DNA of 64,000 nucleotides, from positions 186,001-250,000 of the forward strand of contig NZ_SFCC01000002.1 in assembly GCF_004214935.1 (NCBI RefSeq), written 5' to 3'. Source of the stretch: Amycolatopsis suaedae (GTDB taxonomy: Bacteria > Actinomycetota > Actinomycetes > Mycobacteriales > Pseudonocardiaceae). Positions 51,771 through 60,795 of this stretch are shown here, piece after piece (the stretch's first letter is position 1; every line of letters begins with the position of its first letter). The notes below the pieces were generated by a model that was not told the DNA's origin, did no database searches, and saw only the letters and a list, made by a program, of their open reading frames with translations. Made by a program: the position numbers and the translations under genes.

Positions 51771-52426
51771 GCGCCGGTCGGCTTCCAGACGTCGCCCTCG
51801 ACCAGGTCATTGAAGCCCAGCCAGACCAGGTTCATCAGCCAGGACGCGAGCACGCCGTCGGGGATGTCCGGGTGGTCCAGTGCCCAGTCGGCGAGCGACT
51901 CGGCCGCGCCGACCAGCGCGGCCGCCAGGCCCTCGCCGGACCGTTCCGCCTCGGCGGCCAGGCCCTTGCGGCTGCCCGCGGACACCACGAGCGCGGCGAC
52001 CAGCTCGATGGCCCGGCCCCGCATGGCGGTGACCTCCTCGGCGAAGCTGCCGCCGACGGTGAGCGCCTGCCGGTGCAGGACCGTCCACGATTCCCGGTAC
52101 TCGGCGACGAACCGGTAGAACGAGCGCAGCCCGTGCCACAGCTGCATGTCCGGGGCGACCTCGGGCTGGATCCCGGCCTGGATGGCCTCCAGCAGCCGGG
52201 CGGCCTCCCTGCGGATGCAGGCGCCGAACAGGTCCTCCTTCGAGCCGAGGTAGGTGTAGATCATCGGCTTGGACACCCCGGCCACGTCGGAGATCTCGTC
52301 CATCGAGGCCGCGTGGTAGCCGTAACGCGAGAACACGGACACCGCGGCGTCGAGGATCTGCCGTTCCCTGACCGCCCTCGGTAGCCGCTTGGCCCGCTCG
52401 GGTGCTCGCTGTACTTCCTCTGACAC
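51764..52426 (-). CDS. TetR-family regulator of the fatty-acid locus
   Basis: The 220-residue protein has an N-terminal helix-turn-helix (RQILDAAVSVFSRYGYHAAS, MDEISDVAGVSKPMIYTYLG, SKEDLFGACI) and a helical ligand domain. It is convergent with htdX and divergent from an SCP2 gene, and two operator-like sequences lie in its promoter region with a third between fadA2 and fabG4. I infer acyl-CoA-sensitive autorepression and control of the locus; a TetR gene lies near the mycobacterial locus as well. Confidence 0.9.
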   Translation of the reverse strand: MSEEVQRAPERAKRLPRAVRERQILDAAVSVFSRYGYHAASMDEISDVAGVSKPMIYTYLGSKEDLFGACIRREAARLLEAIQAGIQPEVAPDMQLWHGLRSFYRFVAEYRESWTVLHRQALTVGGSFAEEVTAMRGRAIELVAALVVSAGSRKGLAAEAERSGEGLAAALVGAAESLADWALDHPDIPDGVLASWLMNLVWLGFNDLVEGDVWKPTGAQ

Positions 52427-52500
52427 ACCTACCTCCTCGTGTGGGTCAAAGTACCTGGATGCCCCCCGACCGGGTTACCGCGACGCTCTTGTCGACGTTA

Positions 52501-52531
52501 CCTACTCGTACGTAGACTTACTGGCGAGTAA
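52501..52531. promoter_or_regulatory. Two TetR-operator-like sites
   Basis: CCTACTCGTACGTAG (52501-52515) and TTACTGGCGAGTAA (52518-52531) lie between the TetR gene (start 52426) and the SCP2 gene (start 52552). The first matches the CCTAC/GTAG frame and the second the CGAGTA half of 49525-49546. Confidence 0.55.
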
Positions 52532-52551
52532 AATAAGGTCGGGAGGCGCGC

Positions 52552-53052
52552 ATGACGGACATCGGTGGGCTCGACGGCCCGGCGCTGGCGGAGATGCTGC
52601 GCGGGGTTGACCTCGGCGAGATCGAGCCGGAGCAGTTCGCGCAGCTGGTGGCCACGGTGACGCCCGCGCAGCTGAAGATGATCACCGACGACCCGCAGCT
52701 GCGGGAGATCGTGCTCGGCGAGATCTTCGGCCGGATGAGCAAGCACCTGCGGCAGCAGCGGGCTCGCGACCTGAACGCCGTGATCCGCTGGCGGCTGACC
52801 GGCGGCAGCGGGCCGGACGGCTACGACCGGTACGAGACGATCATCTCCGGCGGCACCTGCACGGTCAGCCGGGAGCCGTCGGATCGCAAGCCGAGGGTGA
52901 CGATCACGATCTCCCCCGCCGACTTCATCCGGGTCATCACGCACCAGGCCACGGCGGCGACCCTGTTCGTGACCGGAAAGATCAAGGTGAAAGGTGACCT
53001 CGCTTTCGCCGCGGGCCTGACCGGCTATTTCGACCTTCCCCGCGCGAGCTGA
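52552..53052 (+). CDS. SCP2 sterol-carrier-domain protein 1
   Basis: The 166-residue protein has a helical front (LAEMLRGVDLGEIEPEQFAQ) and an SCP2 lipid-binding fold (VIRWRLTGGSGPDGYDRYET, VTITISPADFIRVITHQATA, LFVTGKIKVKGDLAFAAGL). SCP2 domains carry lipid or CoA esters. It starts 19 bases after the second operator site. A paralogue follows after 27 bases. Confidence 0.88.
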   Translation: MTDIGGLDGPALAEMLRGVDLGEIEPEQFAQLVATVTPAQLKMITDDPQLREIVLGEIFGRMSKHLRQQRARDLNAVIRWRLTGGSGPDGYDRYETIISGGTCTVSREPSDRKPRVTITISPADFIRVITHQATAATLFVTGKIKVKGDLAFAAGLTGYFDLPRAS

Positions 53053-53079
53053 GGTTACTTTCCAGTACACTCCATTTTC

Positions 53080-53715
53080 GTGTCCACTCGATATTCCGGT
53101 ACCTGGTGGGACAGATTACGTCGCCGTCGTTTTCACCGGCTTGCCGCCGAGGTGGAGAAGCCCGCGGTGGTGGACGCGTTCGCCAGGGAGATCGACATCT
53201 CCGCGCTGTCCGCCGAGCAGTTCACCCAGGTGCTGGAAACCTTGCACATGCTGGACTCGGCCGGGTCGGGCATCGAACTGGGCGGGTTGTCGACCCCGAC
53301 GCTGGTGAGCGTGGTCAGCCGCGCGTCGAAAGAACAGATCAACGCAATTGCCGAACACGATGTGTTACGGCCGGTGTTTCTCGACGAGATATTTCGCCGG
53401 ATGGCCGACCAGGTGATCGAGGAAAAGGCCAGGAATGCGTCTTTCGTGATCGGCTGGCGGTTTACCGACGGCGACGGTGACGGCGGGTTCGACCGGTTCC
53501 AGACGGTGGTCGAGGACGGCGTCTGCGTGTCCAGCGCCGACCTGGGCAGGGAGCCGGACGCGACCGTCACGCTATCGGCAGCCGACTTCATCCGCATGGC
53601 CACCGGCTGTGCCGCGCCCACGGCCATGTTCGTCACCGGCAAGGTCCGGGTGAAGGGCGACTACGCCCTGGCGGTCCGCTTCTCCAGCTACTTCGACATC
53701 CCCAAGCCGGAGTGA
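53080..53715 (+). CDS. SCP2 sterol-carrier-domain protein 2
   Basis: The 211-residue paralogue shares the same plan: FIGWRFTDGDGDGGFDRFQT-type strand (with V for F), VTLSAADFIRMATGCAAPTA and MFVTGKVRVKGDYALAV. It is longer at the front (Arg-rich start) and contains a middle helix (VVSRASKEQINAIAEHDVLR). GTG 53080 is the start. It abuts the convergent FxsA gene without a gap. Confidence 0.85.
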   Translation: MSTRYSGTWWDRLRRRRFHRLAAEVEKPAVVDAFAREIDISALSAEQFTQVLETLHMLDSAGSGIELGGLSTPTLVSVVSRASKEQINAIAEHDVLRPVFLDEIFRRMADQVIEEKARNASFVIGWRFTDGDGDGGFDRFQTVVEDGVCVSSADLGREPDATVTLSAADFIRMATGCAAPTAMFVTGKVRVKGDYALAVRFSSYFDIPKPE

Positions 53716-54165
53716 TCAGCCCTCGATCACCGGGCGGGTGTGGTCCGGACGCGGGTCGTTCGGGACGACCTCGCTGTCCACCACGATGGTGGCGCCGGCA
53801 GGCCTCGGCATCGACGCGACCCGGCGCTCCACCCGCCGCACCCAGGCACGGCGCAGCGGCTTGCGGGTGAACGGCAGGAGCAGCAGCAGACCGAACACGT
53901 CGCTGACGAACCCGGGCAGCAGGATCAGCACACCGCCGAGCGCGACGAGCATGCCGTCGGTGATCTCGTTGTGGGCCGGACGGCCCGCTCGCGCGGTGTC
54001 CATGAACGCCCTGGCCGCCTTGCCGCCCTCGCGCCTGGCCAGCCAGGAGCCGAGGAACGCACCGGCGACCAGCAGCCCGATCGTGCCGAGGAAGCCGACG
54101 GCCGACCCGACGGCCCACACGGCCACGACCTCGGCGACGACGTACAGCAGCAGAACGACAGCCAT
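53716..54165 (-). CDS. fxsA: FxsA-family membrane protein
   Basis: The 149-residue protein has FxsA's four hydrophobic parts (VLLLYVVAEVVAVWAVGSAV, LVAGAFLGSWLARREG, LVALGGVLILLPGFVSDVFG, LLLLLPFTRKPLR) and a soluble tail. FxsA is an inner-membrane protein known from E. coli for blocking F-plasmid exclusion of phage T7; its normal job is unknown. Stop and the SCP2 stop are adjacent. Confidence 0.9.
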   Translation of the reverse strand: MAVVLLLYVVAEVVAVWAVGSAVGFLGTIGLLVAGAFLGSWLARREGGKAARAFMDTARAGRPAHNEITDGMLVALGGVLILLPGFVSDVFGLLLLLPFTRKPLRRAWVRRVERRVASMPRPAGATIVVDSEVVPNDPRPDHTRPVIEG

Positions 54166-54204
54166 ACCCGCTCAACGCCCGAAACGTCCGCGTCGTTCCC
54201 GGCA

Positions 54205-54253
54205 CGTGAAGGCCACCTTCACCACGTGAGACGTAATGAAGGTGGCCTTCACG
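54205..54253. terminator. 17-bp GAAGGCCACCTTCA-family hairpin
   Basis: Arms 54205-54221 (CGTGAAGGCCACCTTCA) and 54237-54253 pair perfectly. It lies between the E2 stop (54263) and the fxsA start (54165), so it should end the bkd operon. The 17-base core is the repeat motif of 10042 and 17794. Confidence 0.75.
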
Positions 54254-54262
54254 AGCAGTGCG

Positions 54263-55555
54263 TCAGAACAGGAACGCCGTCGCCGGATCGGACAGCAGCG
54301 CGCCGACGTCGGCGAGGAACTGCGAGCCCTGCTGCCCGTCGATCACCCGGTGATCGAACGACAGCGACAGCTGCATCACCTTGCGGACGACGATCTCGCC
54401 GTCGACCACCCACGGGGTGTCCCGGATGGCGCCGAGCGCCAGGATCGCGGACTCCCCGGGGGTGATGATCGGCGTGCCGGTGTCGACGCCGAACACGCCG
54501 ACGTTGGTGATCGTGAACGTCCCGCCGACCATGTCCTCCGGCGGGGTCTTGCCCTCCCGCGCGGTGTTCGTAAGCTGCTCCAGCGACCCGGCCAGCTCGG
54601 CCAGTGACTGCCGCTCGGCGTTGCGGACCTTCGGCACGATCAGCCCGCGCGGCGTGGCCGCGGCGATGCCCAGGTGGACGTAGTTCTTGTAGATGATCTC
54701 CTGGGCGTCCTCGTCCCACAGGGCGTTGACGTCCGGCGTGCGCTTCACCGCGAGGCACACGGCCTTGGCCGCGAACGCCAGCGGGGTGAGCTTGATCCCG
54801 GCGAACGCGGGCGTCTTCTTCAGCTTGTCCCGCAGCTCCATCATCGGCGTGACGTCCAGCGTCAGGAACTCGGTGACGTGCGGAGCGGTGAACGCGCTCT
54901 GCACCATCGCCTTGGCGGTTGCCTTGCGCACGCTCCTGATCGGCACCCGCCGCTCGTCCAGCACGCCGGAGATGCTCTCCACGGGCTCGGCCGGCGCCGG
55001 AGCGGCCGCCCGCTGGACGTCCTCCCGGGTGATCACGCCGCCGCCGGCCGTCCCGGCCAGTGCGTGCAGGTCGACGCCGAGGTCCTTGGCCAGCTTGCGC
55101 ACCGGCGGCTTGGCCAGCGGTACGTAGCCACCGGGGGCCGGCGCCGGGGCGGCCGTGGCCACCGGAGCGGGTGTGGTGTCCTTGCGTGCCCGCCGCTTGG
55201 CGACCGTCGTCTTGGAGCCGTAGCCGACCAGCGGCTTCATCTCCTCCTCGGCCGGAGCCTCGGCGGCAGGCGCGGAGCCGTTGCCCGACGGTGCCGCGGG
55301 CGCGCCACCGGGATCGGTGTCGACGGTCAGGATCGGCGTGCCGACCTCGACCGTCTGCCCCGGCTCGACGTGCAGCTCGGTGATCACCCCGGCCCACGGG
55401 ATGGGCAGCTCGACCGCGGCCTTCGCGGTCTCGATCTCGACCACGATCTGGTTGACGGTGACCTCGTCGCCCGGCTGGACGCGCCAGCTCAGGATCTCGG
55501 CCTCGGTCAGCCCCTCCGCCGTGTCGGCAAGGGGAAACTGCTTGTAGTTCGGCAT
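54263..55555 (-). CDS. bkdC: Dihydrolipoamide acyltransferase (E2) of branched-chain 2-oxoacid dehydrogenase
   Basis: The 430-residue E2 has one lipoyl domain (1-75, lipoyl Lys in EIETAKAAVELP), an Ala/Pro linker, a peripheral-subunit-binding domain (KLAKDLGVDLHALAGTAGGG, VITREDV) and a catalytic domain with the DHRVIDG motif (LSLSFDHRVIDG). It transfers the acyl group from lipoate to CoA. ATG 55555. It lies 13 bases behind the E1 beta gene; no E3 gene is in view. Confidence 0.93.
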   Translation of the reverse strand: MPNYKQFPLADTAEGLTEAEILSWRVQPGDEVTVNQIVVEIETAKAAVELPIPWAGVITELHVEPGQTVEVGTPILTVDTDPGGAPAAPSGNGSAPAAEAPAEEEMKPLVGYGSKTTVAKRRARKDTTPAPVATAAPAPAPGGYVPLAKPPVRKLAKDLGVDLHALAGTAGGGVITREDVQRAAAPAPAEPVESISGVLDERRVPIRSVRKATAKAMVQSAFTAPHVTEFLTLDVTPMMELRDKLKKTPAFAGIKLTPLAFAAKAVCLAVKRTPDVNALWDEDAQEIIYKNYVHLGIAAATPRGLIVPKVRNAERQSLAELAGSLEQLTNTAREGKTPPEDMVGGTFTITNVGVFGVDTGTPIITPGESAILALGAIRDTPWVVDGEIVVRKVMQLSLSFDHRVIDGQQGSQFLADVGALLSDPATAFLF

Positions 55556-55568
55556 TCGATGTTCCCCC

Positions 55569-56597
55569 TTACCAGTTCAGCGAGCGGTCGACGGTGTGCA
55601 GGACCCTGTCCAGGTCGGGCAGGTAGTCCTCTTCCAGCTTCGTCGGCGGGTACGGGGTGTCGAAGCCGGTCACCCGCAGCACGGGTGCCTCCAGCGAGTA
55701 GAAGCACTCCTGCTGGACGCGGGCCGCGATCTCCGAGGTCAGCGACGACTCGCCGGGCGCCTCGCTGATCGCGATCAGCCGGCCGGTGCGCCGCACCGAC
55801 TCGAACACCGGGTCCAGGTCCAGCGGCGACAGCGTGCGCAGGTCGATCACCTCCAGCGAGGTGCCTTCCTCCTCGGCGGCCGTTGCGGCGTCCAGCGCCA
55901 CCTTGACCGACGGCCCGTAGGCCACCAGCGTCGCCGCCGTGCCGGTGCGGACGACCCGGGACGCGAACAGCGGATCGGGCGTGGCGGACGGGTCGACCGG
56001 CGCCTTCAGGTTGCCCGAGTGGTACAGCCGCTTCGGCTCGAAGAACAGCACCGGGTCGTCGGTGGTGATGGCCTGCTGGATCATCCAGTAGGCGTCGACC
56101 GGGTTCGAGCAGGACACCACCTTGAGGCCCGCGACGTGCGCGAACAGCGACTCGGGCGACTCCGAGTGGTGCTCGACCGCGCCGATGCCGCCGCCGTAGG
56201 GCACCCGGATGACCACCGGCACCTTGATCTTGCCCTGGGTGCGGTAGTGCAGCTTGGCCAGCTGGCTGGAGATCTGGTCGAAGCCGGGGAAGATGAACCC
56301 CTCGAACTGGATCTCGCACACCGGGCGGAAGCCGCGGACGGCCAGGCCGACTGCGGTGCCGATGATGCCGGACTCGGCCAGCGGCGTGTCCAGCACGCGC
56401 TGCTCACCGAAGTCCTTCTGCAGGCCGTCGGTGATCCGGAAGACGCCGCCGAGCTTGCCGACGTCCTCGCCGAGGACGATGACCTTGCTGTCGGCCTCCA
56501 TGGCCGTGCGCAGACCCAGGTTGATGGCCTTGCCGATGGTCAGGTTCTGCACGGCCGAGTTCGATACGTCCACAGTGGACTTCATGGTCGCGGTCAT
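55569..56597 (-). CDS. bkdB: Branched-chain 2-oxoacid dehydrogenase E1 beta
   Basis: The 342-residue subunit has the E1 beta core (VIVLGEDVGKLGGVFRITDG, ESGIIGTAVGLAVRGFRPVC, EIQFEGFIFPGFDQISSQ, VVIRVPYGGGIGAVEHHSES) and C-terminal transketolase domain (LIAISEAPGESSLTSEIAAR). It pairs with E1 alpha to decarboxylate valine, leucine and isoleucine-derived 2-oxoacids, supplying starter units for branched fatty acids. ATG 56597 shares one base with the preceding stop. Confidence 0.94.
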   Translation of the reverse strand: MTATMKSTVDVSNSAVQNLTIGKAINLGLRTAMEADSKVIVLGEDVGKLGGVFRITDGLQKDFGEQRVLDTPLAESGIIGTAVGLAVRGFRPVCEIQFEGFIFPGFDQISSQLAKLHYRTQGKIKVPVVIRVPYGGGIGAVEHHSESPESLFAHVAGLKVVSCSNPVDAYWMIQQAITTDDPVLFFEPKRLYHSGNLKAPVDPSATPDPLFASRVVRTGTAATLVAYGPSVKVALDAATAAEEEGTSLEVIDLRTLSPLDLDPVFESVRRTGRLIAISEAPGESSLTSEIAARVQQECFYSLEAPVLRVTGFDTPYPPTKLEEDYLPDLDRVLHTVDRSLNW

Positions 56598-57802
56598 CAG
56601 TGCTCACTCCCCGCGAAACCGTCGAGGTAGGCGAGGTACTCGCGGCGCTGGGCCTCCAGCACCGGCGAGGGCTCGGCGTAGACGTTGGAGAAGATCCGGT
56701 CCGGCGGCGGGTCCGGCATGTTGAACACGTGGTCGCGCAGCTCGGCCGCGAACTGGTCGGCCTCGGCCTGCACCTGGTCGAAGAACGCCTGGTCGGCGCC
56801 GCCGCCACGGGCGAGGTGGGCCCGGACCCGCTCGATCGGGTCCTTCAGCTTCCACTCCTCCAGCTCGTCGGAGAGCCGGTAGCGGGTGGGGTCGTCGGTG
56901 GTGGTGTGCGCGTCCATCCGGTAGGTGAACGCCTCGATCAGCACCGGGCCGTTGCCGTGCCTGCACTGCTCCAGCGCCCAGCGGGTCACCGCCAGGCAGG
57001 CGAGGACGTCGTTGCCGTCGACGCGGATGCCGGGGAAGCCGTAGCCGCGGGCACGCTGGTACAGCGGCAGCCGGGACTGGCGCTCGGTCGGCTCGGAGAT
57101 GGCCCACTGGTTGTTCTGGCAGAAGAACACCAGCGGCGCGTCGTACACCGCGGCCCAGACGAAGCCCTCGTGGACGTCGCCCTGGCTGGTGGCGCCGTCA
57201 CCGAAGTAGGTGATCGTCGCCTCGCCGTCGTCGTCACCGACCTTGCCCTCGAACTTCTGCCCCATGGCGTAGCCGGTGGCGTTGAGGACCTGGTTGCCGA
57301 TGACGATCGTGTACGGGTGGAAGCCGTGCCTCTTGAAGTCCCACCCGCCGTGGTCGGTACACCGGAAGATGCCGAGGAGCTCGCGGAAGTCGACACCGCG
57401 GGTGTAGGCGACCCCGTGCTCGCGGTAGCTGGGGAAGGCCATGTCGGTGGGCTTGAGCGCGCGGCCGGAGCCGATCTGCGCGGCTTCCTGGCCCAGCAGC
57501 GGAACCCAGATGCCGAGCTGGCCCTGCCGCTGCATCGCGTTCGACTCGCGGTCCGCGCGGCGCACCAGGACCATGTCGCGGTACAGGCCGCGCAGCGCCT
57601 CGTGGTCGACGTCGGAGACGTACGGGTCGAACTGGGCGGACGGGATGCGCTCGCCCTCGGGGGTCAGCAGCTGAGTCAGCTCAGCGCCGCCTTCGGATGT
57701 GGTTCGCAAACCTGCGATCACCTGCTCGGGGGTTGGTGCGGCCGCGGTGGCGGCCGGCCCGGCGCCCGGCTCGGGATGCGTCCACTGTTCGGGGGACGAC
57801 AT
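56597..57802 (-). CDS. bkdA: Branched-chain 2-oxoacid dehydrogenase E1 alpha
   Basis: The 401-residue subunit has the thiamine-diphosphate motif GDGATSQGDVHEGFVWAAVY ending in CQNN, YRDMVLVRRADRESNAMQRQ at the N-terminal active-site helix, and HTTTDDPTRYR (phosphorylation-loop region). Start ATG 57802 is set by GAGGAG; the open frame before it is noncoding. It heads the bkdABC operon. The 342-base gap to the M20 gene (57803-58144) holds two divergent promoters and no gene; I cannot name the elements. Confidence 0.94.
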   Translation of the reverse strand: MSSPEQWTHPEPGAGPAATAAAPTPEQVIAGLRTTSEGGAELTQLLTPEGERIPSAQFDPYVSDVDHEALRGLYRDMVLVRRADRESNAMQRQGQLGIWVPLLGQEAAQIGSGRALKPTDMAFPSYREHGVAYTRGVDFRELLGIFRCTDHGGWDFKRHGFHPYTIVIGNQVLNATGYAMGQKFEGKVGDDDGEATITYFGDGATSQGDVHEGFVWAAVYDAPLVFFCQNNQWAISEPTERQSRLPLYQRARGYGFPGIRVDGNDVLACLAVTRWALEQCRHGNGPVLIEAFTYRMDAHTTTDDPTRYRLSDELEEWKLKDPIERVRAHLARGGGADQAFFDQVQAEADQFAAELRDHVFNMPDPPPDRIFSNVYAEPSPVLEAQRREYLAYLDGFAGSEH

Positions 57803-58144
57803 GCGATTGACTCCTCGGTTCGGTGCCGCGCAGCCGCTTGTGGCGACTACCACGACATCGCCGGCGGCCGCGAACGCGTCGGTCGAAGCGCTCGGGTCCG
57901 TCAGCGGTGACGGTTCACGGCAGCCATCCTGGCACGAAGCCGCCGATCTGGTGAGCCCTCGAAGCCGATTTGTTGCTCTGAGCTGGGCAAACGCTTGGAA
58001 GACCAATGGTGGGGGCGCCGAAGGTAGGTGGTGCATGCGCGGCTGGACCTGCTACTGCGCGGCCCCGCCCGGCGCTGCGCCGGCCCGGTGGGACCGGCAA
58101 CGTGATCTGGGTCGCACCGCCTCCCGCGTGTCAGTATCGGAGGT

Positions 58145-59542
58145 ATGGACCACGGGGTGCTGCGCGAGACGATCCGGAACCTGTGGGAGGGGGACGCGCT
58201 GGCCGGCCTCTCCGAGTTCGTCAGCATCCCGGCGTTGTCGCCCGCGTTCGACGGGCTGTGGGCCAGCAACGGGCACCTGCACGCCGCCGTCGAGCACGTC
58301 CGCAAGTGGCTGGCCGCACGCCCGGTCCCCGGTCTGACGGTGGAGGCCGTCAAGCTGCCCGGCCGCACACCGGTGTTGCTGCTCGAAGCGCCGGGCACCG
58401 GCTCGGACGGCACCACCGTCATCTACGGCCACCTGGACAAACAGCCCGCGGCGGGTGAGTGGTCGCCGGGGCTGGACCCGTGGATTCCGGTGCTGAAGGA
58501 CGGGCGGCTGTACGGCCGGGGCGCGGGCGACGACGGTTACGCGGCGTACGCGGCCGGTGCCGCGCTGGAGGCACTGCACCGAGCGGGTGGCAGGTACGGG
58601 CGGACGGTCGTGCTGCTGGAGACGTGCGAGGAGTCCGGCAGCCCGGACCTCGCCGCCTACCTCGACCACCTGCGGGACCGGATCGGCGCGGTCTCACTGG
58701 TGATCTGCCTGGACGTCGCGGGCGGCGACTACGAGCGGTTGTGGCTGGCCACCTCGCTGCGCGGCATCGCGTTCCTCGACCTGACCGTGCGGGTGCTGGA
58801 GTCGGGGGTGCACTCGGGGCACTCCAGCGGGCTCGTCGCCAGTTCGTTCCGGGTGGTCCGGCAGCTGCTGGACCGGCTGGAGGACTCGCGGACCGGCGAG
58901 ATGCTGCTGCCCGAGCTGCGGGTGGACGTCCCGCCGGACCGGCTGGCGGAGATCCGCGAGGCGGTCGCCGAGGGCGGGCTGCGACCGGAGCTGCCGATGA
59001 CCCCCGGCGTGCGCCTGGCCGCCGACGACCCGGTGGAGCTGGTGCTGAACAACACCTGGCGCACGACGCTGTCGGTCACCGGCGCCAGCGGCCTGCCGTC
59101 ACTGGTCGACGCGGGCAACGTGCTGCGGCCCTACACCGGCCTGAAGCTGAGCTTCCGGCTCCCGCCGACGGCCGACGCCGAGGTCGCGCTGAGTGCCATC
59201 CGCACCGCGTTGACCACCGACGTCCCGTACGGCGCGCAGGTGAGCATCGAACGGGCCGCCGGCGCGGGCGGCTGGAACGCGCCGCCGCTCGCGCCGTGGC
59301 TCGTGTCCACTTTGGACAAGGTGAGCCACGAGGTGTTCGGCAGGCCGTGGCGGGCGATCGGCCTCGGCGGGACCATCCCGTTCCTCGGCTTGTTCGCTCG
59401 CGCATACCCGGACGCGCAGTTCGTCGTCACCGGCCCGCGCGGGCCCGGCAACAACGCCCACGTGCCGGACGAGTGGCTGCACCTGGAGCAGACCGCCCGC
59501 GTGACCGAGGCGGTCGCCCACATCCTCAGCCAGCGGCCTTGA
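58145..59542 (+). CDS. M20 family metallopeptidase (dipeptidase)
   Basis: The 465-residue enzyme has M20 metal motifs: YGHLDKQPAAGEWSPGLDPW (metal His and catalytic Asp), RLYGRGAGDDGYAAYAAG (bridging Asp), ETCEESGSPDL (catalytic Glu and metal Glu), and FARAYPDAQFVVTGPRGPGN for the late part with NNAHVPDEW (metal His). A lid domain (200-320) is present. It likely cleaves dipeptides or similar amides. It overlaps the convergent binding-protein gene by 17 bases. Confidence 0.9.
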   Translation: MDHGVLRETIRNLWEGDALAGLSEFVSIPALSPAFDGLWASNGHLHAAVEHVRKWLAARPVPGLTVEAVKLPGRTPVLLLEAPGTGSDGTTVIYGHLDKQPAAGEWSPGLDPWIPVLKDGRLYGRGAGDDGYAAYAAGAALEALHRAGGRYGRTVVLLETCEESGSPDLAAYLDHLRDRIGAVSLVICLDVAGGDYERLWLATSLRGIAFLDLTVRVLESGVHSGHSSGLVASSFRVVRQLLDRLEDSRTGEMLLPELRVDVPPDRLAEIREAVAEGGLRPELPMTPGVRLAADDPVELVLNNTWRTTLSVTGASGLPSLVDAGNVLRPYTGLKLSFRLPPTADAEVALSAIRTALTTDVPYGAQVSIERAAGAGGWNAPPLAPWLVSTLDKVSHEVFGRPWRAIGLGGTIPFLGLFARAYPDAQFVVTGPRGPGNNAHVPDEWLHLEQTARVTEAVAHILSQRP

Positions 59543-60785
59543 ATTCGTAGGCGCGAGCCGCCTCGGAGCTGAAGTTGTACTTGAGCTTGGCCAGGCCGAA
59601 CGGCTTGGCCGGGTCGATGCTGAACAGCGTGCTCGACCGCGGCGGGTTGCGGTCGGCGGCCGCGCCGTAGGCGTAGTCGCCTGCCAGCCCGTCGAACGTC
59701 ACCGTGCCGACCTGCTTCGACGCCTCCAGGATGCCCTCGCGGGACAGGTTGCCCAGCTGCACGGCCTTCTCCAGCACCGCGCCCATGGCCCTGGCCTGGT
59801 TGTAGCCGAACGCGAAGTAGTAGTCCGGCTGCTGCTGCGGCGCGAACTGCGTCGCCCGCGCGACCATGTCCCGCATGCCCGGCACGCTCGCATCGCCCCA
59901 CTCGGTGCCCTCGGACACGATCGTCACGTTCTGCCGCAGGTACGGCGCGATGGCCGACTTCGCGAACGCGCCGGTGTAGCTGGGCGACTGGCCGTACCAC
60001 TTGGCGCCGAACCGGGCCTGCGCCGCCGTGCCCCAGATCTTCGCGGCGTCGGTCGGGGTGGCGGTGAGGAATACGAGCTGACAGCCTGCACCGGCGAGCT
60101 GGCCGATCTGCCCGGCGAAGTTCTCCGTCCCGGCCTTGTACCGCTGGGTGTTGGCGACGGTGAAGCCGTAGCGTTGCGCGGCGAAGTCGATGCCCTGCTG
60201 CCCGGCCTCGCCGTACACGTCGTCCTGGATCATCGTGCAGATCTTCGACTGCGGCGTGCCGCCGCCCTCGGTGAGATAGTGGTCCATCGCGTTGATGGCT
60301 TGGATCTGGTACGGCGCGCCAACCGGCAGCAGGTTCTCCTCCCGCACCCACAACGCGTCCAGTGACGCGGGCGCCGCCAGCACCTTGTCCGCCTTCAGCT
60401 GCGGCAGCACGGCCAGCGTCGACGGCGTGCCGAGCAGCTGGGTGAACGCGACGACGTTGCCCTTGACCTTGTTGTACTGCTGGACCGCCACGTCCGGCTT
60501 GTACTGGGTGTCCTCCTGGACCAGTTCCACCTTGTACTTGCCCGCGATGCCGCCCGCGGCGTTGACCTGGTCGAACCACACCTTGTTGCCCGCGGTCAGC
60601 GGCTGCCCGATCACCGCGACCGGCCCGGACAGCGGGCTGAGCACGCCGAGCTTGATCGTGGTGCCGTCGAACCCGGTGGCCGACCCGGGTGCGCCGGCCG
60701 TGCCGCCGGCGGAGTCGTTGTCATTGCCCGCACCACCGCAGGCCGCGACCAGCAACGCCGTCGCGGCGAGGACTACCCAACGCAT
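59526..60785 (-). CDS. ABC transporter substrate-binding lipoprotein (Liv type)
   Basis: The 419-residue protein has a lipobox (AATALLVAACGG, Cys16) and a two-lobe periplasmic-binding fold of the branched-chain amino acid class (KLGVLSPLSGPVAVIGQPLT, FDQVNAAGGIAGKYKVELVQ, QEDTQYKPDVAVQQ). Start ATG 60785 follows AGGAGG. It is last in the operon, 10 bases behind LivM. Although the fold fits amino acids, the neighbouring acyl-CoA synthetase suggests an organic-acid ligand such as an aromatic or fatty acid. Confidence 0.9.
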   Translation of the reverse strand: MRWVVLAATALLVAACGGAGNDNDSAGGTAGAPGSATGFDGTTIKLGVLSPLSGPVAVIGQPLTAGNKVWFDQVNAAGGIAGKYKVELVQEDTQYKPDVAVQQYNKVKGNVVAFTQLLGTPSTLAVLPQLKADKVLAAPASLDALWVREENLLPVGAPYQIQAINAMDHYLTEGGGTPQSKICTMIQDDVYGEAGQQGIDFAAQRYGFTVANTQRYKAGTENFAGQIGQLAGAGCQLVFLTATPTDAAKIWGTAAQARFGAKWYGQSPSYTGAFAKSAIAPYLRQNVTIVSEGTEWGDASVPGMRDMVARATQFAPQQQPDYYFAFGYNQARAMGAVLEKAVQLGNLSREGILEASKQVGTVTFDGLAGDYAYGAAADRNPPRSSTLFSIDPAKPFGLAKLKYNFSSEAARAYEFKAAG

Positions 60786-60795
60786 GATGAGCCTC

